Origin: Neoscytalidium dimidiatum
Taxonomy: Eukaryota > Ascomycota > Dothideomycetes > Botryosphaeriales > Botryosphaeriaceae
NCBI GenBank assembly: GCA_037367355.1
Contig: CM074700.1
Span: 992,001 to 1,056,000, forward strand
DNA length: 64,000 bases
Direction: 5' to 3'
The translations under genes were made by a program, and so were the position numbers. Within the stretch, counting starts at the first letter, position 1. Each line of letters opens with the position of its first letter. The notes under the pieces are model-generated. The model had not been told where the DNA came from, ran no database searches, and saw only the letters and a list, made by a program, of their open reading frames with translations. Of the stretch, positions 1 through 11,378 are shown piece by piece.

Positions 1-3000
1 CCCTGGACTGATATCTTAACATTAATGAGCCGAGCGCCTGCTGCCATCATCTTCTCTCTTTTCCCCTGCCAGCGCTATTCGCCGCCGCCACCATCGTCGC
101 TTGCCCAGTGCTGATTGTGGACTTCCAACCCACCGCCGGATTGACCAATCTGGCAGTTTCGCAACCCGTCCACGACGCTGCATGACTTGCAAATTGTCCG
201 CCCAGCAACGCCTCATCCTCTTGGCCAACTTGGCATAAGACAATAACCGTCGCCGTCAACTCACAGTCCCGAACGGACGTCGGCTTCCTCGCCCCCTTCG
301 CCGCATGGCACGGCACACAACAGATCCTTCGGCCGGCCGCCAAGCTGACCTTCGTTACAGCTGCCATCATCACAAGCATCTATGCTGCGGCTCGGCCGTC
401 CACGCTTCCACAACGATTATCCCCGCAGACTCCGTCTGAATCGGTTTCCGAATGCACTATCTCCGCGACACGCCGTTCGTCGACACGGAAAAAAAAAAAT
501 TCTGTTGCGCCCTCTCGCGGGAAATGACGCTTCCGCACACAATATTGACGACCCGCCCGATTTCCCCCGGCGCCACAAATGCAACTACGCCTCCTTCCCC
601 CCCTATTTTCCCCGCCGTGGAGAACCCATGGGGTGCGTACGTAAGGGGATACGAAAGTCGGAGTGATCATGCCACGCAACAACGCAGAAGAGGGATAATC
701 AAGCGCAGGGAGAACGATACCGCGGGCAAGACTTGCCGTGAGCCAAGGAATATCGACGCGACACATCTCGTGAGATATTTTTTTTTTCTCTCTATCTTTG
801 CTCTCGCCTTGGCACTTGTCTCTCAAAACGGGCAAAAACTCGGTGACGGGATGCGTTTTCCTTGAGCGCATCGGCTTCGCATGCCGAGAGGTGCGATGCT
901 CTGCCCTCAAAGCGCAGGGACGCTGGTCGTCACCGCTGAGTGAGGCAGCTGTTCCGTCTGCCTCGGAAAACTTCGACTTTATGGAAATGCTGTCGTGACG
1001 ATAGCGATCGTCGCTTCGTTCGCTGATCTTTTTTTGGGCAGGGCGAGCGCCCTGCTGACGCGCCCACGCGACCATAGACGCGGGCGCGAGAGCCCCAGAG
1101 CCAGCTCACAGGTGAAAACAGGGAAATGGTAAAATCTCCGAGATGTGCACGCCGGGCGAGAGCGAAGTCTGGGCGACGCGGGGAGCATTGCCGTTCGGGT
1201 AAGGATGCGCGAACCAGGTGTCGTCGGCTAACGCGAGAACCCTGGAAAATCGCGTTGTTTCCCAGGAATCCGGGGCTCTGGGGTAGCAAGACATTGCGCA
1301 GACGCCACGAAATGATTGCGATGCGCCATGGTGTTGCAACATTGAACGTGCGTCTGTCATGGTTCGGATGGTCAGACGTCCACGCCTATCTGGCATCGAC
1401 TTCTTTCTACCATAGCCCAGATCAGCTGGATCTTTCGGAGCCTGCCGGCAGCGCGTCATTTCATGGGGTTCGGACAGGACTTTGAATACCTTGATAAAAA
1501 TATCTCCTGTTTATTTATATGAGAGAAACAAAAATGAGGTTTCCTAGCATTCCGCTCAAGGTGAAGCAGTGCGTTGATTTCGTCGACACTCCGAAACCAT
1601 CTACACGAATAGAGAGACGGAGGATCGAAATCGGAGATCTCAAGGATGTTACTGACCTCTTGCCACGCCCACATCAAAGCTTTGTATCGCAACTTGCCAA
1701 GTTCGGCAATAGAGTATTTCCGCTCCAGATTTAGTGTTCCTTCTGAGTGCTAAGTCTGTTTTCCACCGTTTACGTTTCTTTTCATTGTTTCATATCATAT
1801 TCCTTTTTCAGTTCGTGCGCAAGCCTGTTATGGTGAAAGCAGGCTACTAAATTAAAACTTGTTACTATACATATTCTGAAATTCCAGCCAACGTCAACGA
1901 ATATTCACTGGGTTGTTTGCAGAGAGGTTCATCCAAGGGCGTCCCATATTTTCTATTATTCATCAATGTGAGTCTCTTAACTCTACATCCTGCGTCGGGC
2001 CATTCGCCTGGACCCTCAGTCCTCCTGGCAGGTTTTAGTCTGAACGAGGCATAATCTGGCTGCTTTCCTGGGTAATTGGACGTGCTAGCCTCTCAAGCGC
2101 ATGATCGCAAGGTGTCAGCGTCGCAAACGGCTTCCATACAAGGAAGGTGACTTGAAACCTTAGCAGCCCAGCCTCAACCCTACCTGGGTCAAGCTCGTCA
2201 CACATCACAGAATGATTGCAACCTCGTTCGCAGCTCCTCCGATCATGCTCTATCCACACTGCTTTTAGCTCAGGCTTTCTGATCAATGCAAGGCAGCCGA
2301 TCGCCGACTTAAGCTGTCTCCAAATCTGACGTGATGATCGACCTTTGGATATGTGATGTTGAAGGGTGCAATGGTCAAGAGCTAATAATCGGAGGTTGGC
2401 ATTCCAAAGCCAGAGAAGCGCTCAAAGTTCCGATGATCAGCCATGTATTTTTGTGCCCCCAGAAACGAGGAAGCTGATAGGTGGCTAGAGGGTGCTGACG
2501 TTGTCCGCTACATTGGGAAAAGCAACGGTGCCGCACTAACTATATTGCTGCCAGTGAGAGCCATGATTGTGGTGAGCTCCTGTGTACTCATCCGGTGTAT
2601 TCTTGTATACGAACACGAATCAATTTTGCCGCGCATCGAGTCCGAAACATTCGGCTGCATCCGCATAAACGCAGAAGAAGTCAGGCATAATCTTCGCCGG
2701 AGGATCATTTGGAAGCACACGAAAGCACTGTGATTTTTAGTTGATCCTTTCATCACTGTCCCCCGGGCTATGTGAGGCTTCGGAGTCATTTCTGGTATAT
2801 TCATCGTGGTCTCGGAAAAAAAGAGGTCTATCGAAACCGAGCTTTCCTGAACGCTCCAGACCGCATGAGTCCACCACAAATTCCCATTCCCGAAACCGCG
2901 CACGAGATCCATAGAATTTCAGTTGGACCTTCAATGATTAGCACCGAGCCCGTGATCAAACCCGCTGTGAAATTGAAGAGAACCCCGCAAAACAACCCAT

Positions 3001-3178
3001 CTGAATGCAGAAAAACCCCCGGGTATCGCGCGCCGTGAATGATGCCGTTGATGACATAAGAGAAAGGCTCGAAGCAGCAGAAGGGAAAGCAGGCTGTGGC
3101 GGATATGCACCGCCATCGTTATCGTCGTCACCGTGGGAAATGCTGAAAGTGAGAGCGGGCTGTAGCCACCACGGGCCG
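1..3178. other. Intergenic, no supported gene
   Basis: About 3.2 kb at the left edge with no coding region I can support. The open frames are short, overlap each other on both strands and give Arg/Pro/Ser-rich or patternless translations without a recognisable domain. Short homopolymers occur (A-run near 490-500, T-run near 779-787). The stretch from roughly 1480 to 2000 is clearly more AT-rich than the GC-rich first 1.4 kb. No tRNA, transposon end or long repeat was seen. Confidence 0.5.
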
Positions 3179-4433
3179 TCATAGTCCGCTATCGTTGAAG
3201 CCGCCGTAGAAAGGCTGAGAGAAATCTGGGAGGGGAAAGAATGGAGCGTAGCCACCATAGGAAGCCATGTTCTGTTGTGCGGCGACCCAGCTGCTGTTTC
3301 CGCCCACGGGCTCAGTGGTAGTAGCTGTGGCGGCGGAGGCGGCGACGCCAAAGGAAGCGCTGGTCTTGGAGTCATTTAGAAATATCTTGTATGTACTTAG
3401 AAAAGAAATGGGGCGGACATACAAAGTTGGACATATGGCTCGGCGGCTGCTGGGAAGTGTAGCTACTCCAGTCTGCGTTCAAGTTCCCCTGCTGCTGCAG
3501 CTGCTGCTGCTGAGGAAGTAACGGTGGCAGTGGCGGCCCCATCTGGGCGATCTGAGGGAAGACATATGGCTCGCAGCTCGCGAGGCTGCCACGGCTGAAC
3601 GAGGTGAGACCGGGAGGGTTGGTAGAGGCAAAAGCGGGAGCAGGAGCGGAGCCGGTCGCGGGCGAGGGAGAGGGAGCGCGAGCAGGAGTACTCGACGGCG
3701 GCTGGGGGCACCAGACAGCAGCTTCGGGGTTCAGCGGCGTGCTGGTCCCGGCGCCGTCACCCGCGGCCGTGTTGTCACCGAACACCTCGCTCTCACTTGC
3801 GGACGATAAGGATCCGAAGTGAGGTGAGGCGCCGGGCAACGCCGGCGGGGACGGCACCGGGCTACGAGGGAGGTAGGCGTCCATAGGACCCCCTGTTGCT
3901 GTCAGCTGGATGTTCCATGAGAGGGTTCTGATCTATTATCGGTTTACTTACACCTCTCGACCTCGTAGAGGCCAGCAGGCGGCGAAACGGCGGGAGAGGC
4001 GGGCGCTGCGGGCGCGGTGGAGGCGGAGGCGGAAGCGGAGGTGGGGACAACTGCAATTGACCGTCAATTTAAAGAATTCAAGCTTTGTATGGTTGAGCGG
4101 TTACTTACATTCGACGAGCCCGTTGCTCGTCATTACCCATGTCCTCGGCACACCCGGGCCCAGCAGCGAGAAGCGAACGCAGAAACCTGCGTCCGCCCAC
4201 TGCTGGGCCACGGGTGGCACGATGACACCCCAGACTGGAAGCACAATCTCCATGGGCTCGTCAGCCCGGGAGGAAGAAGAGGAAGGAGAGGAGAAAGCCA
4301 TGGTGGCGGTGGCGGCGATGGTAGAGGAGGTGATGGTGTACGGGAAAGAAGCGGGAGATGGTGGAAAGTAGAAGCTCTGCATGTACCTGGCTGGAGTACG
4401 AAAAAGCTGCAGGGTCCCGCTAGCGCTAGACAT
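3179..4433 (-). CDS. Low-complexity hypothetical protein, four exons
   Basis: Not recognised. Splicing exons 4433-4109, 4050-3952, 3898-3423 and 3364-3179 (minus strand) gives an uninterrupted 361-residue protein. Donors are gtaagt, gtaagt and gtatgt; acceptors follow cag, cag and aag. Residues about 1-110 contain the only non-repetitive part, with hydrophobic and aromatic residues (PVWGVIVPPVAQQWADAGFC). The rest is rich in Ser, Pro, Ala and Gln, with Ala-Ser and Gln runs, and is probably disordered. No membrane segment or signal peptide is evident. ATGs at 4475 and 4538 are in frame upstream, so the start is uncertain; I chose 4433 because the sequence beyond it is less distinctive. The protein may be a transcription-related or scaffold protein, but nothing in the sequence proves a function. 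Confidence 0.55.
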
Positions 4434-5278
4434 AATACTGTCTTTGTTTGGAAGGCACTCGATAATCAACTGCATACGACGGTGTTCTATTTGATTCCGC
4501 TCGATGGCCGCTCCTGCACGATACTGCTTGAGAACCATTCCTCGCTCACCTTGATCAGGAAATATCGAATGCCCAATCTAAATGCCCAGCCAGAAGTTTG
4601 ATTGCTTAATCCTAATTAGGCATATTGGTGTTTGCGAAAGACCGCACGAGGGCGATGTGATGCATTGTGTCCTGGACCATCTTGACGACAAGACAGGCTC
4701 TTTCACAACATTGCAGCATTTGGACGTATCTCAAGCATATATTATGATTGCGTACATGTGCTACATAATCCTAATGTATTTTGATGGTTTTTAATTAGCA
4801 GGTATCGAGAATATTGAGAAGTGACGGCGACACGTGGAAATCGCTTCGCCCTCCCGTTCAGACATCGAGACCACAATATATGGCCCCAGACACGCTATAA
4901 GGCGTATTTCTTTGAATTTTTTGTCATTTATATTTTTGATGTCATTCATTGAGTATGAGGATTCCTAAGGACACAATGAGTTGTAAATTGGTATTTTGAT
5001 TGCGGCCCTGTTGATCGCAAAGCATCATTCCCTTCCACCAGATTCTTGTCGGTCGCCTCAATTTACATTATTAAGTAATAAGAGCTACTTAAGACCTGGG
5101 CTACTGAAGTGAGGGCCACTGTTATGATTCCCCAAGGTCATTTGGTGTAGGTTACATCAAGCAAACGCTAATGCCAAGCCCAAACGCACCTATCTTCAAA
5201 CCCCGCCTTGAAAAGAAAATGCAACAACAAGGACCCAGATTGGAAATTATAAAGGGACCAATTGCGGCATCATCATCA
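4434..5278. other. Intergenic, AT-rich
   Basis: About 0.85 kb between two minus-strand genes. It is AT-rich, especially 4720-5060, with no convincing ORF, RNA gene or repeat. It should hold the promoter of the gene ending at 3179 and the 3' UTR of the gene ending at 5279. Confidence 0.5.
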
Positions 5279-6835
5279 TCATAGTTCCGAAAAGAAGTTC
5301 TTCCGTCCCTTCGCCGCCAACGGTGACTCCAACCCGTTGACCCATTCTTGCATGTGGCTGCTGCCCTCTGCAGTGCCAACATCACCATCCCCCTCTCCCT
5401 CACCATCAAAACCATTATCGAGTATCCTCCTCACAACCGTACCGCCCGCCTCTGTCTCACTGTCTCCTCCTCTTTTAGCCCCAATTCCCATAAACGGCGC
5501 TAAACCTTCGACCGCGCTCTCCAGCGCGCCGAAAAGGTACCCTGTAGGAAAATTAGGCAGAGGGCCTACCATTGAGCTGCTCATATCAACTACGTGCTCA
5601 TTCATAGGCGCATTAGACCGCAGCGGGCGTTCATATGTGACCGACAAGCCAACGCGCGACAGCTTAGGGAGCTGGAAGATGCCATTACGATCAGTACTCG
5701 CACCGTAGAAGTTCCTGCGACGCGCCGTCGACGTGACGCTCTGAGGCTGCAGTGGTGGTGCTCGCGAGGATAATGTGCGAGAATCATACTTGCGGCGCTT
5801 TGACGGACTGTCCGGCGAATCGACCTCGCGCACAGCCTTACGCTTGAGGGAGGGCGAAAGCGACACGCCCTCCGGACTCGCTTCGCGCCTGCTCTGGGCG
5901 TCCAGCTTGCAGCTCGAGAAAACATCCAGCTTCCGCCGCCGCGGCGTCGGGCTCTCCTCCTGTTGCTGCTGCTGCTCCAGGCTCTCCAGCACCCTCCCCA
6001 ACGGCGCCGCTGGCCGTGCCCGCAACGGCGTGGCCGGCGTCGACCTCTTGACCCGCCCCACCTCCGTGACAACCCCTCCGTTCTCCTTCCCGACGCCCAA
6101 AACATCTCTCGTGACTTTGCTCCGCGCAGGCGTCGCGGCACCTGCCGTCCGCAGACGCATCAGGCCCGTCTGGCCGGGCACGCTGGCCATGCGGCGGGCG
6201 CTGCTGCTGCTGCTGCTGCCGCCGCCGCTGCTGCTTCTGGGTTGGTGGTGGCGGCGGCGGCGGTGGGTGGGGCTGGCACAGCGTCGACCGGGAGGCGTCC
6301 CCAAGGCTTCTGATGTCTTGGTCGCTGAGGCATGCGTGCGATGCATGTACGACGACGGGGGGATCGGGTCCGATGGGCGCGGGGGAGCAGTAATTACGGC
6401 GACGGTCGTACCGGCGTCGGCATGACGTCGTCTGCGGGCCGCGGCGACGCCAGGCGTACTGATGACAAACGGCAGCGGTGCCGCCTCCTCCTCGTCTTGT
6501 GCATCGCGAGCCGGATCCGGAAACACGGGAGCCCGGCGCCTGATTGCGGCAGGCGGGCGGGACGCGGATGCGGGACGGCCGTCCTCAGCTTGGTTTGTAA
6601 TGGGGGAGGCCGGTGGGATGTAGTAGTCGGCTGAGGTGGGATGCGCGTCCTCCACGGCGGCATGATGCGGCGGTACCGGCGGGGAGGTACTGTGGGATCT
6701 TTTTGGGCTCTGGGCGAGAAGGAGGGCGCGCGTGGCTGGTGTTGATGGGTGGCGGGCGCCGGGAGGAGCGTGAAACGAGGGTGATGACAGGGGGGACGAC
6801 GTGGGCGACGCTTCTGCAGGTGAGATTGGGGGCAT
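5279..6835 (-). CDS. Ser/Pro-rich nuclear-type protein with KEN/D-box-like cluster
   Basis: A single open frame encodes 518 residues from the ATG at 6835. The frame stays open further upstream to 7033, but the sequence there looks like leader. No catalytic domain is recognisable. It carries many proline-directed phosphorylation sites (SP/TP), for example around residues 5-50, 181-190, 264-270, 295-299 and 340-345. Basic clusters near 190-200, 299-302 and 345-349 (SPSKRRKY) resemble nuclear localisation signals. Serine and glutamine runs are encoded by CTG/CAG-type triplet repeats. Residues 243-252 read RDVLGVGKEN, a D-box-like RxxL running straight into a KEN box, the two degron types read by the anaphase-promoting complex. 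The composition suggests a CDK-regulated cell-cycle protein, but that is inference and no orthologue is recognised. Confidence 0.6.
   Translation of the reverse strand: MPPISPAEASPTSSPLSSPSFHAPPGARHPSTPATRALLLAQSPKRSHSTSPPVPPHHAAVEDAHPTSADYYIPPASPITNQAEDGRPASASRPPAAIRRRAPVFPDPARDAQDEEEAAPLPFVISTPGVAAARRRRHADAGTTVAVITAPPRPSDPIPPSSYMHRTHASATKTSEALGTPPGRRCASPTHRRRRHHQPRSSSGGGSSSSSSARRMASVPGQTGLMRLRTAGAATPARSKVTRDVLGVGKENGGVVTEVGRVKRSTPATPLRARPAAPLGRVLESLEQQQQQEESPTPRRRKLDVFSSCKLDAQSRREASPEGVSLSPSLKRKAVREVDSPDSPSKRRKYDSRTLSSRAPPLQPQSVTSTARRRNFYGASTDRNGIFQLPKLSRVGLSVTYERPLRSNAPMNEHVVDMSSSMVGPLPNFPTGYLFGALESAVEGLAPFMGIGAKRGGDSETEAGGTVVRRILDNGFDGEGEGDGDVGTAEGSSHMQEWVNGLESPLAAKGRKNFFSEL
6201..6240. 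repeat. CTG/CCG triplet repeat in coding sequence
   Basis: An imperfect run of CTG and CCG triplets, read on the minus strand as a serine/glycine tract in the protein at 5279-6835. Together with the shorter CTG run near 5961 (a glutamine tract) it is a likely site of length variation between strains. Confidence 0.7.
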
Positions 6836-7471
6836 CAGTCTTGTCCTGATAAGGTCGCAGCGCGCGGGCGCGCGGGTGCGTGCATGCGCGTTACATACTG
6901 AGCCTGGGCATCGTGGGAAGTGCAGCAAGGTGGATCCTGGATTCTTTTTGGGGCGGACTGAATCCTCGAGGATGGTGGGGGAAGTCCGAAGCGGGGTCGA
7001 GAAGATAAATGCCAGGAGGACGGAGGATGGCATGGGTGGAAGTAGAGAAGATTGTAGGGCTGCGGAAAATGATTTATGAGGTTGGAGATGAATGTAAATG
7101 AGCGGCTGTTCTGGAAATGTTCATATACCCACAGCATAGCAAATCTCTGAGCATGCCGTGACTGATCGGACATTGCAAAAACTGCTGGAGCGAGGGTGAA
7201 TCAGAAGGAAAGATGACCGCTACCCAAAGGGTTTCTGCCGATGAAATACTACTCAATATTTTTATACCTTCCAATGGAGAGAACATTTACAGAGATTGTC
7301 GCGTTGTTGAAAAATAGTGACAAATTCCCGACGCAACCAATAAAACGAAATGATCGCCTAATGACAACACATAACAGACAGCCGTATCGAATCTCTCATC
7401 AAATGCTTCCAACACGACTCTCATCATGTGCACCCTCCTTGAAAGAACGCACTGCGTCAACTTCATCGCTC
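6836..7471. other. Intergenic between two minus-strand genes
   Basis: About 0.64 kb holding the 5' region of the gene at 5279-6835 and the 3' flank of the MFS transporter. No supported ORF or RNA gene was seen. Confidence 0.45.
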
Positions 7472-9214
7472 TCAATGCGCCATTACCTTCCAACCCTCCT
7501 TGAGAAAGCTTCTGACGAAGAACACCGCAGCCAAAACCACCGCAGCAGCTCCGAACGAGATCCCGACGAGATATGCTGAATGCATCCCGTGCGCAATATC
7601 CTCGATCCCAGCCTGGGCCTGGCCGGGCCCTGATTTTACCACGTTGACTTCCACCAGCGCCGCAATACCCAAAGTGATACTGACGCTATAATTGATTACC
7701 GTCGTCACCAAAGCCGCAGCCAACCCTTGATGCTCGCCCGGCATGCTGTTGCTCAGGATGACTGTGCTGGCAGGGAAAGACATGTCCATACCGATGGGCA
7801 TAACCAAGATTCCGAAGAATGTCTGGCCCCAGTACGTCTGGTGGATGGGCATCGTGCCAACAAGGACAATGCCAAGGAAGAAACCGATCATCGCGCAGAG
7901 CATGACGAACGAGACAGGAGTGTGACTAAGCATGTAACCCGTCACCCCAGAAGCGACGACCGCAGCAACGATGACGGGGACGAACTCGGCCGACACGAGG
8001 AGAGGCGTCTGCTGCCGCACAATTTCGAGGAAGCGGAATGTGTAGAAGACCCAGATTCCAAAGGCTCCCCAGCCGAGTGCCAAACAGGACAGGATGAAGG
8101 AGGTGGTGCTGTTGAAGGCGCTCCTTGGAAGGAGAGGGTTGATGGCACGTAGCTCCACATACAGGAAACCGGCGAGTATAAGGACACCAATGATGAGGAG
8201 AAAGTAAACGTGCGGTTGGTCCCAACCATACAATGGTCCATTATTGAAGGCAATATTGATGAGAACAAGGGCCAGCACACCCAGGATAGACCCAGTCCAG
8301 TCAAAGCTGGGCCGATGCGGCGGGAGGGCGGAGAGTGGTTTGGGGATGATGATGAGCGAAAACGCGGCGAGGCCGAAGGCGGCAATCGCATAGGCCCAAA
8401 AGCCCCACGGCCACCAGAGCAACTGTCCGAAGATACTGCCGGCTATATTGCCAATTGTCGCACCAAAGGGAGCGCTTGCGCCAAAGATGCTGAAGATGAT
8501 GTTTTTGCGAAAGCCAGGTGGGTACGACCGACCCAGTAGAGCGAGAGCGTTCGGCATGAGAAGGGCGGATCCAACCCCTTGCTGAGCACGGCAGAAGTCG
8601 AAGAATATCTGTGATTGAGGGTAGGCGGCAAAGCCTGCCAGAGCACTCCAGAGTCCAAGATAAGCATAGCCGAAGATGAAGACGCGTTTGTGGCCCACGA
8701 TATCTCCAGCCCGCCCGGAAATAAGGATGAATGTACCGACGGTCAGGGCGTACGACGAGATGAACCAGCTTTGCTGTCCGGGGTTTTGTGTTCGAAGGTC
8801 TCTGGCGACAATGTCTATTGGCGCCAAGGCGATGCCAATGGCGCACTGGATCATGAAGTGTGCCATTGCAACGGTTGCTACGAACAGAATCTCGTGGGAG
8901 GGAGTCAACTTGATCCCGCCATGCCCTCCGACGGCTGGAGGGGTAATGGTTCCAGAACTGGATGCTTTCTCATTGTCCTCATCGATACTGCCGTTTGACA
9001 ATGTTCCATTAAACTGAGGTTGCTTGTACTTTGCGGGAATTTCGGGGACTGAAGGGGTGTTTGGCACTGAAGAAGCACTTGCCGCAACGGACGGAGCCTT
9101 GGAATCAAATCTGGTTTGCACCGCAATCCTGGACCGCTGGGAAGGAGCGATCGAGTCTGATTCGCTCTCACTATGAGGTGATGGCAGGGCTGGGTCCATA
9201 GTTCCTGGATTCAT
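7472..9214 (-). CDS. MFS transporter, DHA2-type (14 TM), ATR1-like
   Basis: An intronless 580-residue major facilitator. Residues 1 to about 105 are a hydrophilic Ser/Pro-rich cytosolic tail. The rest is a regular series of hydrophobic segments consistent with 14 spans. Motif A between TM2 and TM3 is visible as GRAGDIVGHKRVF, followed by a typical TM4 region (FDFCRAQQGVGSALLMPNAL). Size, long N-tail and motif layout fit the drug:H+ antiporter-2 family, and within it fungal proteins related to yeast Atr1, which export aminotriazole or borate at the plasma membrane. The substrate here cannot be read from sequence. No biosynthetic cluster adjoins it, so a general detoxification or export role is more likely than secondary-metabolite export. 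A second in-frame ATG at 9199 is an equally possible start. Confidence 0.9.
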   Translation of the reverse strand: MNPGTMDPALPSPHSESESDSIAPSQRSRIAVQTRFDSKAPSVAASASSVPNTPSVPEIPAKYKQPQFNGTLSNGSIDEDNEKASSSGTITPPAVGGHGGIKLTPSHEILFVATVAMAHFMIQCAIGIALAPIDIVARDLRTQNPGQQSWFISSYALTVGTFILISGRAGDIVGHKRVFIFGYAYLGLWSALAGFAAYPQSQIFFDFCRAQQGVGSALLMPNALALLGRSYPPGFRKNIIFSIFGASAPFGATIGNIAGSIFGQLLWWPWGFWAYAIAAFGLAAFSLIIIPKPLSALPPHRPSFDWTGSILGVLALVLINIAFNNGPLYGWDQPHVYFLLIIGVLILAGFLYVELRAINPLLPRSAFNSTTSFILSCLALGWGAFGIWVFYTFRFLEIVRQQTPLLVSAEFVPVIVAAVVASGVTGYMLSHTPVSFVMLCAMIGFFLGIVLVGTMPIHQTYWGQTFFGILVMPIGMDMSFPASTVILSNSMPGEHQGLAAALVTTVINYSVSITLGIAALVEVNVVKSGPGQAQAGIEDIAHGMHSAYLVGISFGAAAVVLAAVFFVRSFLKEGWKVMAH

Positions 9215-11378
9215 TGGAGCCTCTCTTCAAATAGACTTGAAAGATTTCGAAGGAAAAGGGCGAAGTAGAGAAGGGTTGAGTAAGGATGCAAGACACTTAA
9301 ATCAGCCAGATCATGTCACCGCGAGTGGCCTGGTATATGACTGGCGACGGACCGCTGACGAGACAGTGCATCTTTGGAACCACATCATCACCTGCGCATG
9401 CGGTCTGCGGCAGGCAACAGATAGCTGTTGCATGTCCAACATTCGACCCCGTTTCAGGGGCACGGCGTCGTTCATTGGGCGCAGCGAACCCCACGACCTA
9501 CCTAAAGTCAAGTCCGACGGAACGTAGAGGGGAGCCGGTAACCAGTGAAGCAGCGGCCCGTATTGATGCAAAGTCTCCGCCATAACGCTCCAATGGCTAT
9601 TAGTGGAAGATAGCTATTTGGGTGCTGACACTACATTTAATTCCGCTGGTTTGAAATCAGGAAGTATGCGGCCGCGGCACCGCTTACTTGGTGGCTGCAC
9701 AAGAGCCGGGACGTCGATCGTCGCGGGCCTGGATACAAGATCAAAGTTGTATAAAGGTAGCCTTGAAATAAGCATGGTGGTCTTGGAATTCTTCACAAAA
9801 GCGGATCGATGCGGCGAGGCAACAGCCTCAGATGCGTCCGACAAGCGTGGGTATTTTCTGTATGCACATGTATCAGCCATGGGCGGAGTGGGCTGTATCG
9901 CGTCCGTATTGAGCGAGGACGGCTAGCATGGTAACGTTTCAACTGCAGCCATAATATTTTTTTGTGGACCTCGTGTACGGGCCAACTGCAGCGGACATCA
10001 GGGTCCGGGGTGACCGGCGCGGATGTGGACCTGGCCAAGAAGGATAGTGGTGCCGCTGTAGGCTGGTAAAGTGGCGCTCTCGCATGGCTGCGGTGGGATG
10101 ATGTTGATGTTCAGCTTGGTTTAGACCGTGGTGCGCCTAGGCGCCATCGTGTCCTGCAGCCAGATGTAAGCGAACCAACAGGGGCAGTGCTGCAGCTCAG
10201 ATGCTTCCCGTAGTTTCTGAATGGCCGACACCTGCAGTAAGACATGCCTAACCACAGGTCTCACCCGCGCCAGGCTCCGAATACAGACTGCTGTTGCGGT
10301 CGGCCTGGAGTGAACTTTGGCCTTGTCGATCCCCGGAAGAGCGTCGGGGCAGCGTGACCTGTGACTTGATCCACCTTAGCACATAAAACTCCATCGAAAT
10401 CCAGCCCCTCGCCCTGATTTTAGGTTTGGGAAATCATAGTCGAGGCTGAGGCGTTGTTCCTGGCGCTTGTCAGAGCTTCACTTGTGGTAGGCGATCCGGC
10501 TGAGGCCAAGCTACCGTAAGCTTTCCACACCAATGTAGCTCCGTCCGGCCCCCCCCAGCAACAGCAAATCACACACCAGTCTTGCCGCAAACGGTGTTCT
10601 GCTAACGCAAGCCTTTCCACACCTGGAAAGCTCCTGTTCCATTTTTGTCAGCACCAATACGAGCCTTCACCGTACGAAATTAGGTATTCTACAAAGCTTT
10701 GAACAGGCTCTCTAAGTGACTGCTCTATGTGATAATGGACAACCGTGTGACCATCTTGTGATGGTTCCGAGGCGGAAATCGGCACACCATTGTCCCCCTC
10801 GCCGAAGGATCCATGCATCCAACTGTGAATACGTAGCTTCCTGCGCCGCTGATGCACGATTGCTGCAACGGTTTTCGGGGCGCTGTACATATCCCGGTTC
10901 GCCCAGCCGCCAGCTCCTTGTCTGGCACTAATCGACGCTATCTGTCGGAAGGATGTTCGGGCGCCATGGAAAGATTAGCTCGCCCGACCCTTTTGAACTG
11001 TCCGAAGTGACGATCAGTGGTGGTAACATGACTGTGCAGATCCCTTCGTAGCCTGAAATCAAAGATTTGCCTTGTCTACGTCCATAGAGGCTCACTTGAA
11101 CCTTGCATAAGGCTGGCACTTTGTTACCAGCCATGTCCACGGGTCCGAATAGATCACACGGCCTGGATCAGCACCTTGCAGCAGTATTCGCAAGGTCCAA
11201 GTTGACTTGAGGCAACCGAGCGAAATATCGTGACAAGACAGCAAACCCGCGGGAGACCGAAGCATGAATCTGGATGTGATAGATCAGAGGCTTGTGATCA
11301 AATCCAACGCGTGCTCCGATTCCTTTGACGCACCCGCTTCTTCTACCTTTTTTTTTTCTTCCCTTCTTAGGCGAGCTT
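9215..11378. other. Long intergenic region, no supported gene
   Basis: About 2.2 kb between the start of the MFS gene and the end of the next minus-strand gene. Several 60-110 codon frames exist, but none has a domain, a splice-supported extension or a distinctive composition. The segment nearest 9215 should contain the transporter's promoter. A long spacer is unusual for this otherwise compact window. It may hide a non-coding RNA or a decayed element, but I see no terminal repeats or transposase remnant I can defend. Confidence 0.45.

Noticed and set aside
380..1075. 231-codon minus-strand frame near the left edge
   Set aside because: No domain, no distinctive composition, and overlapping frames on both strands are equally long. 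Possible but unsupported.
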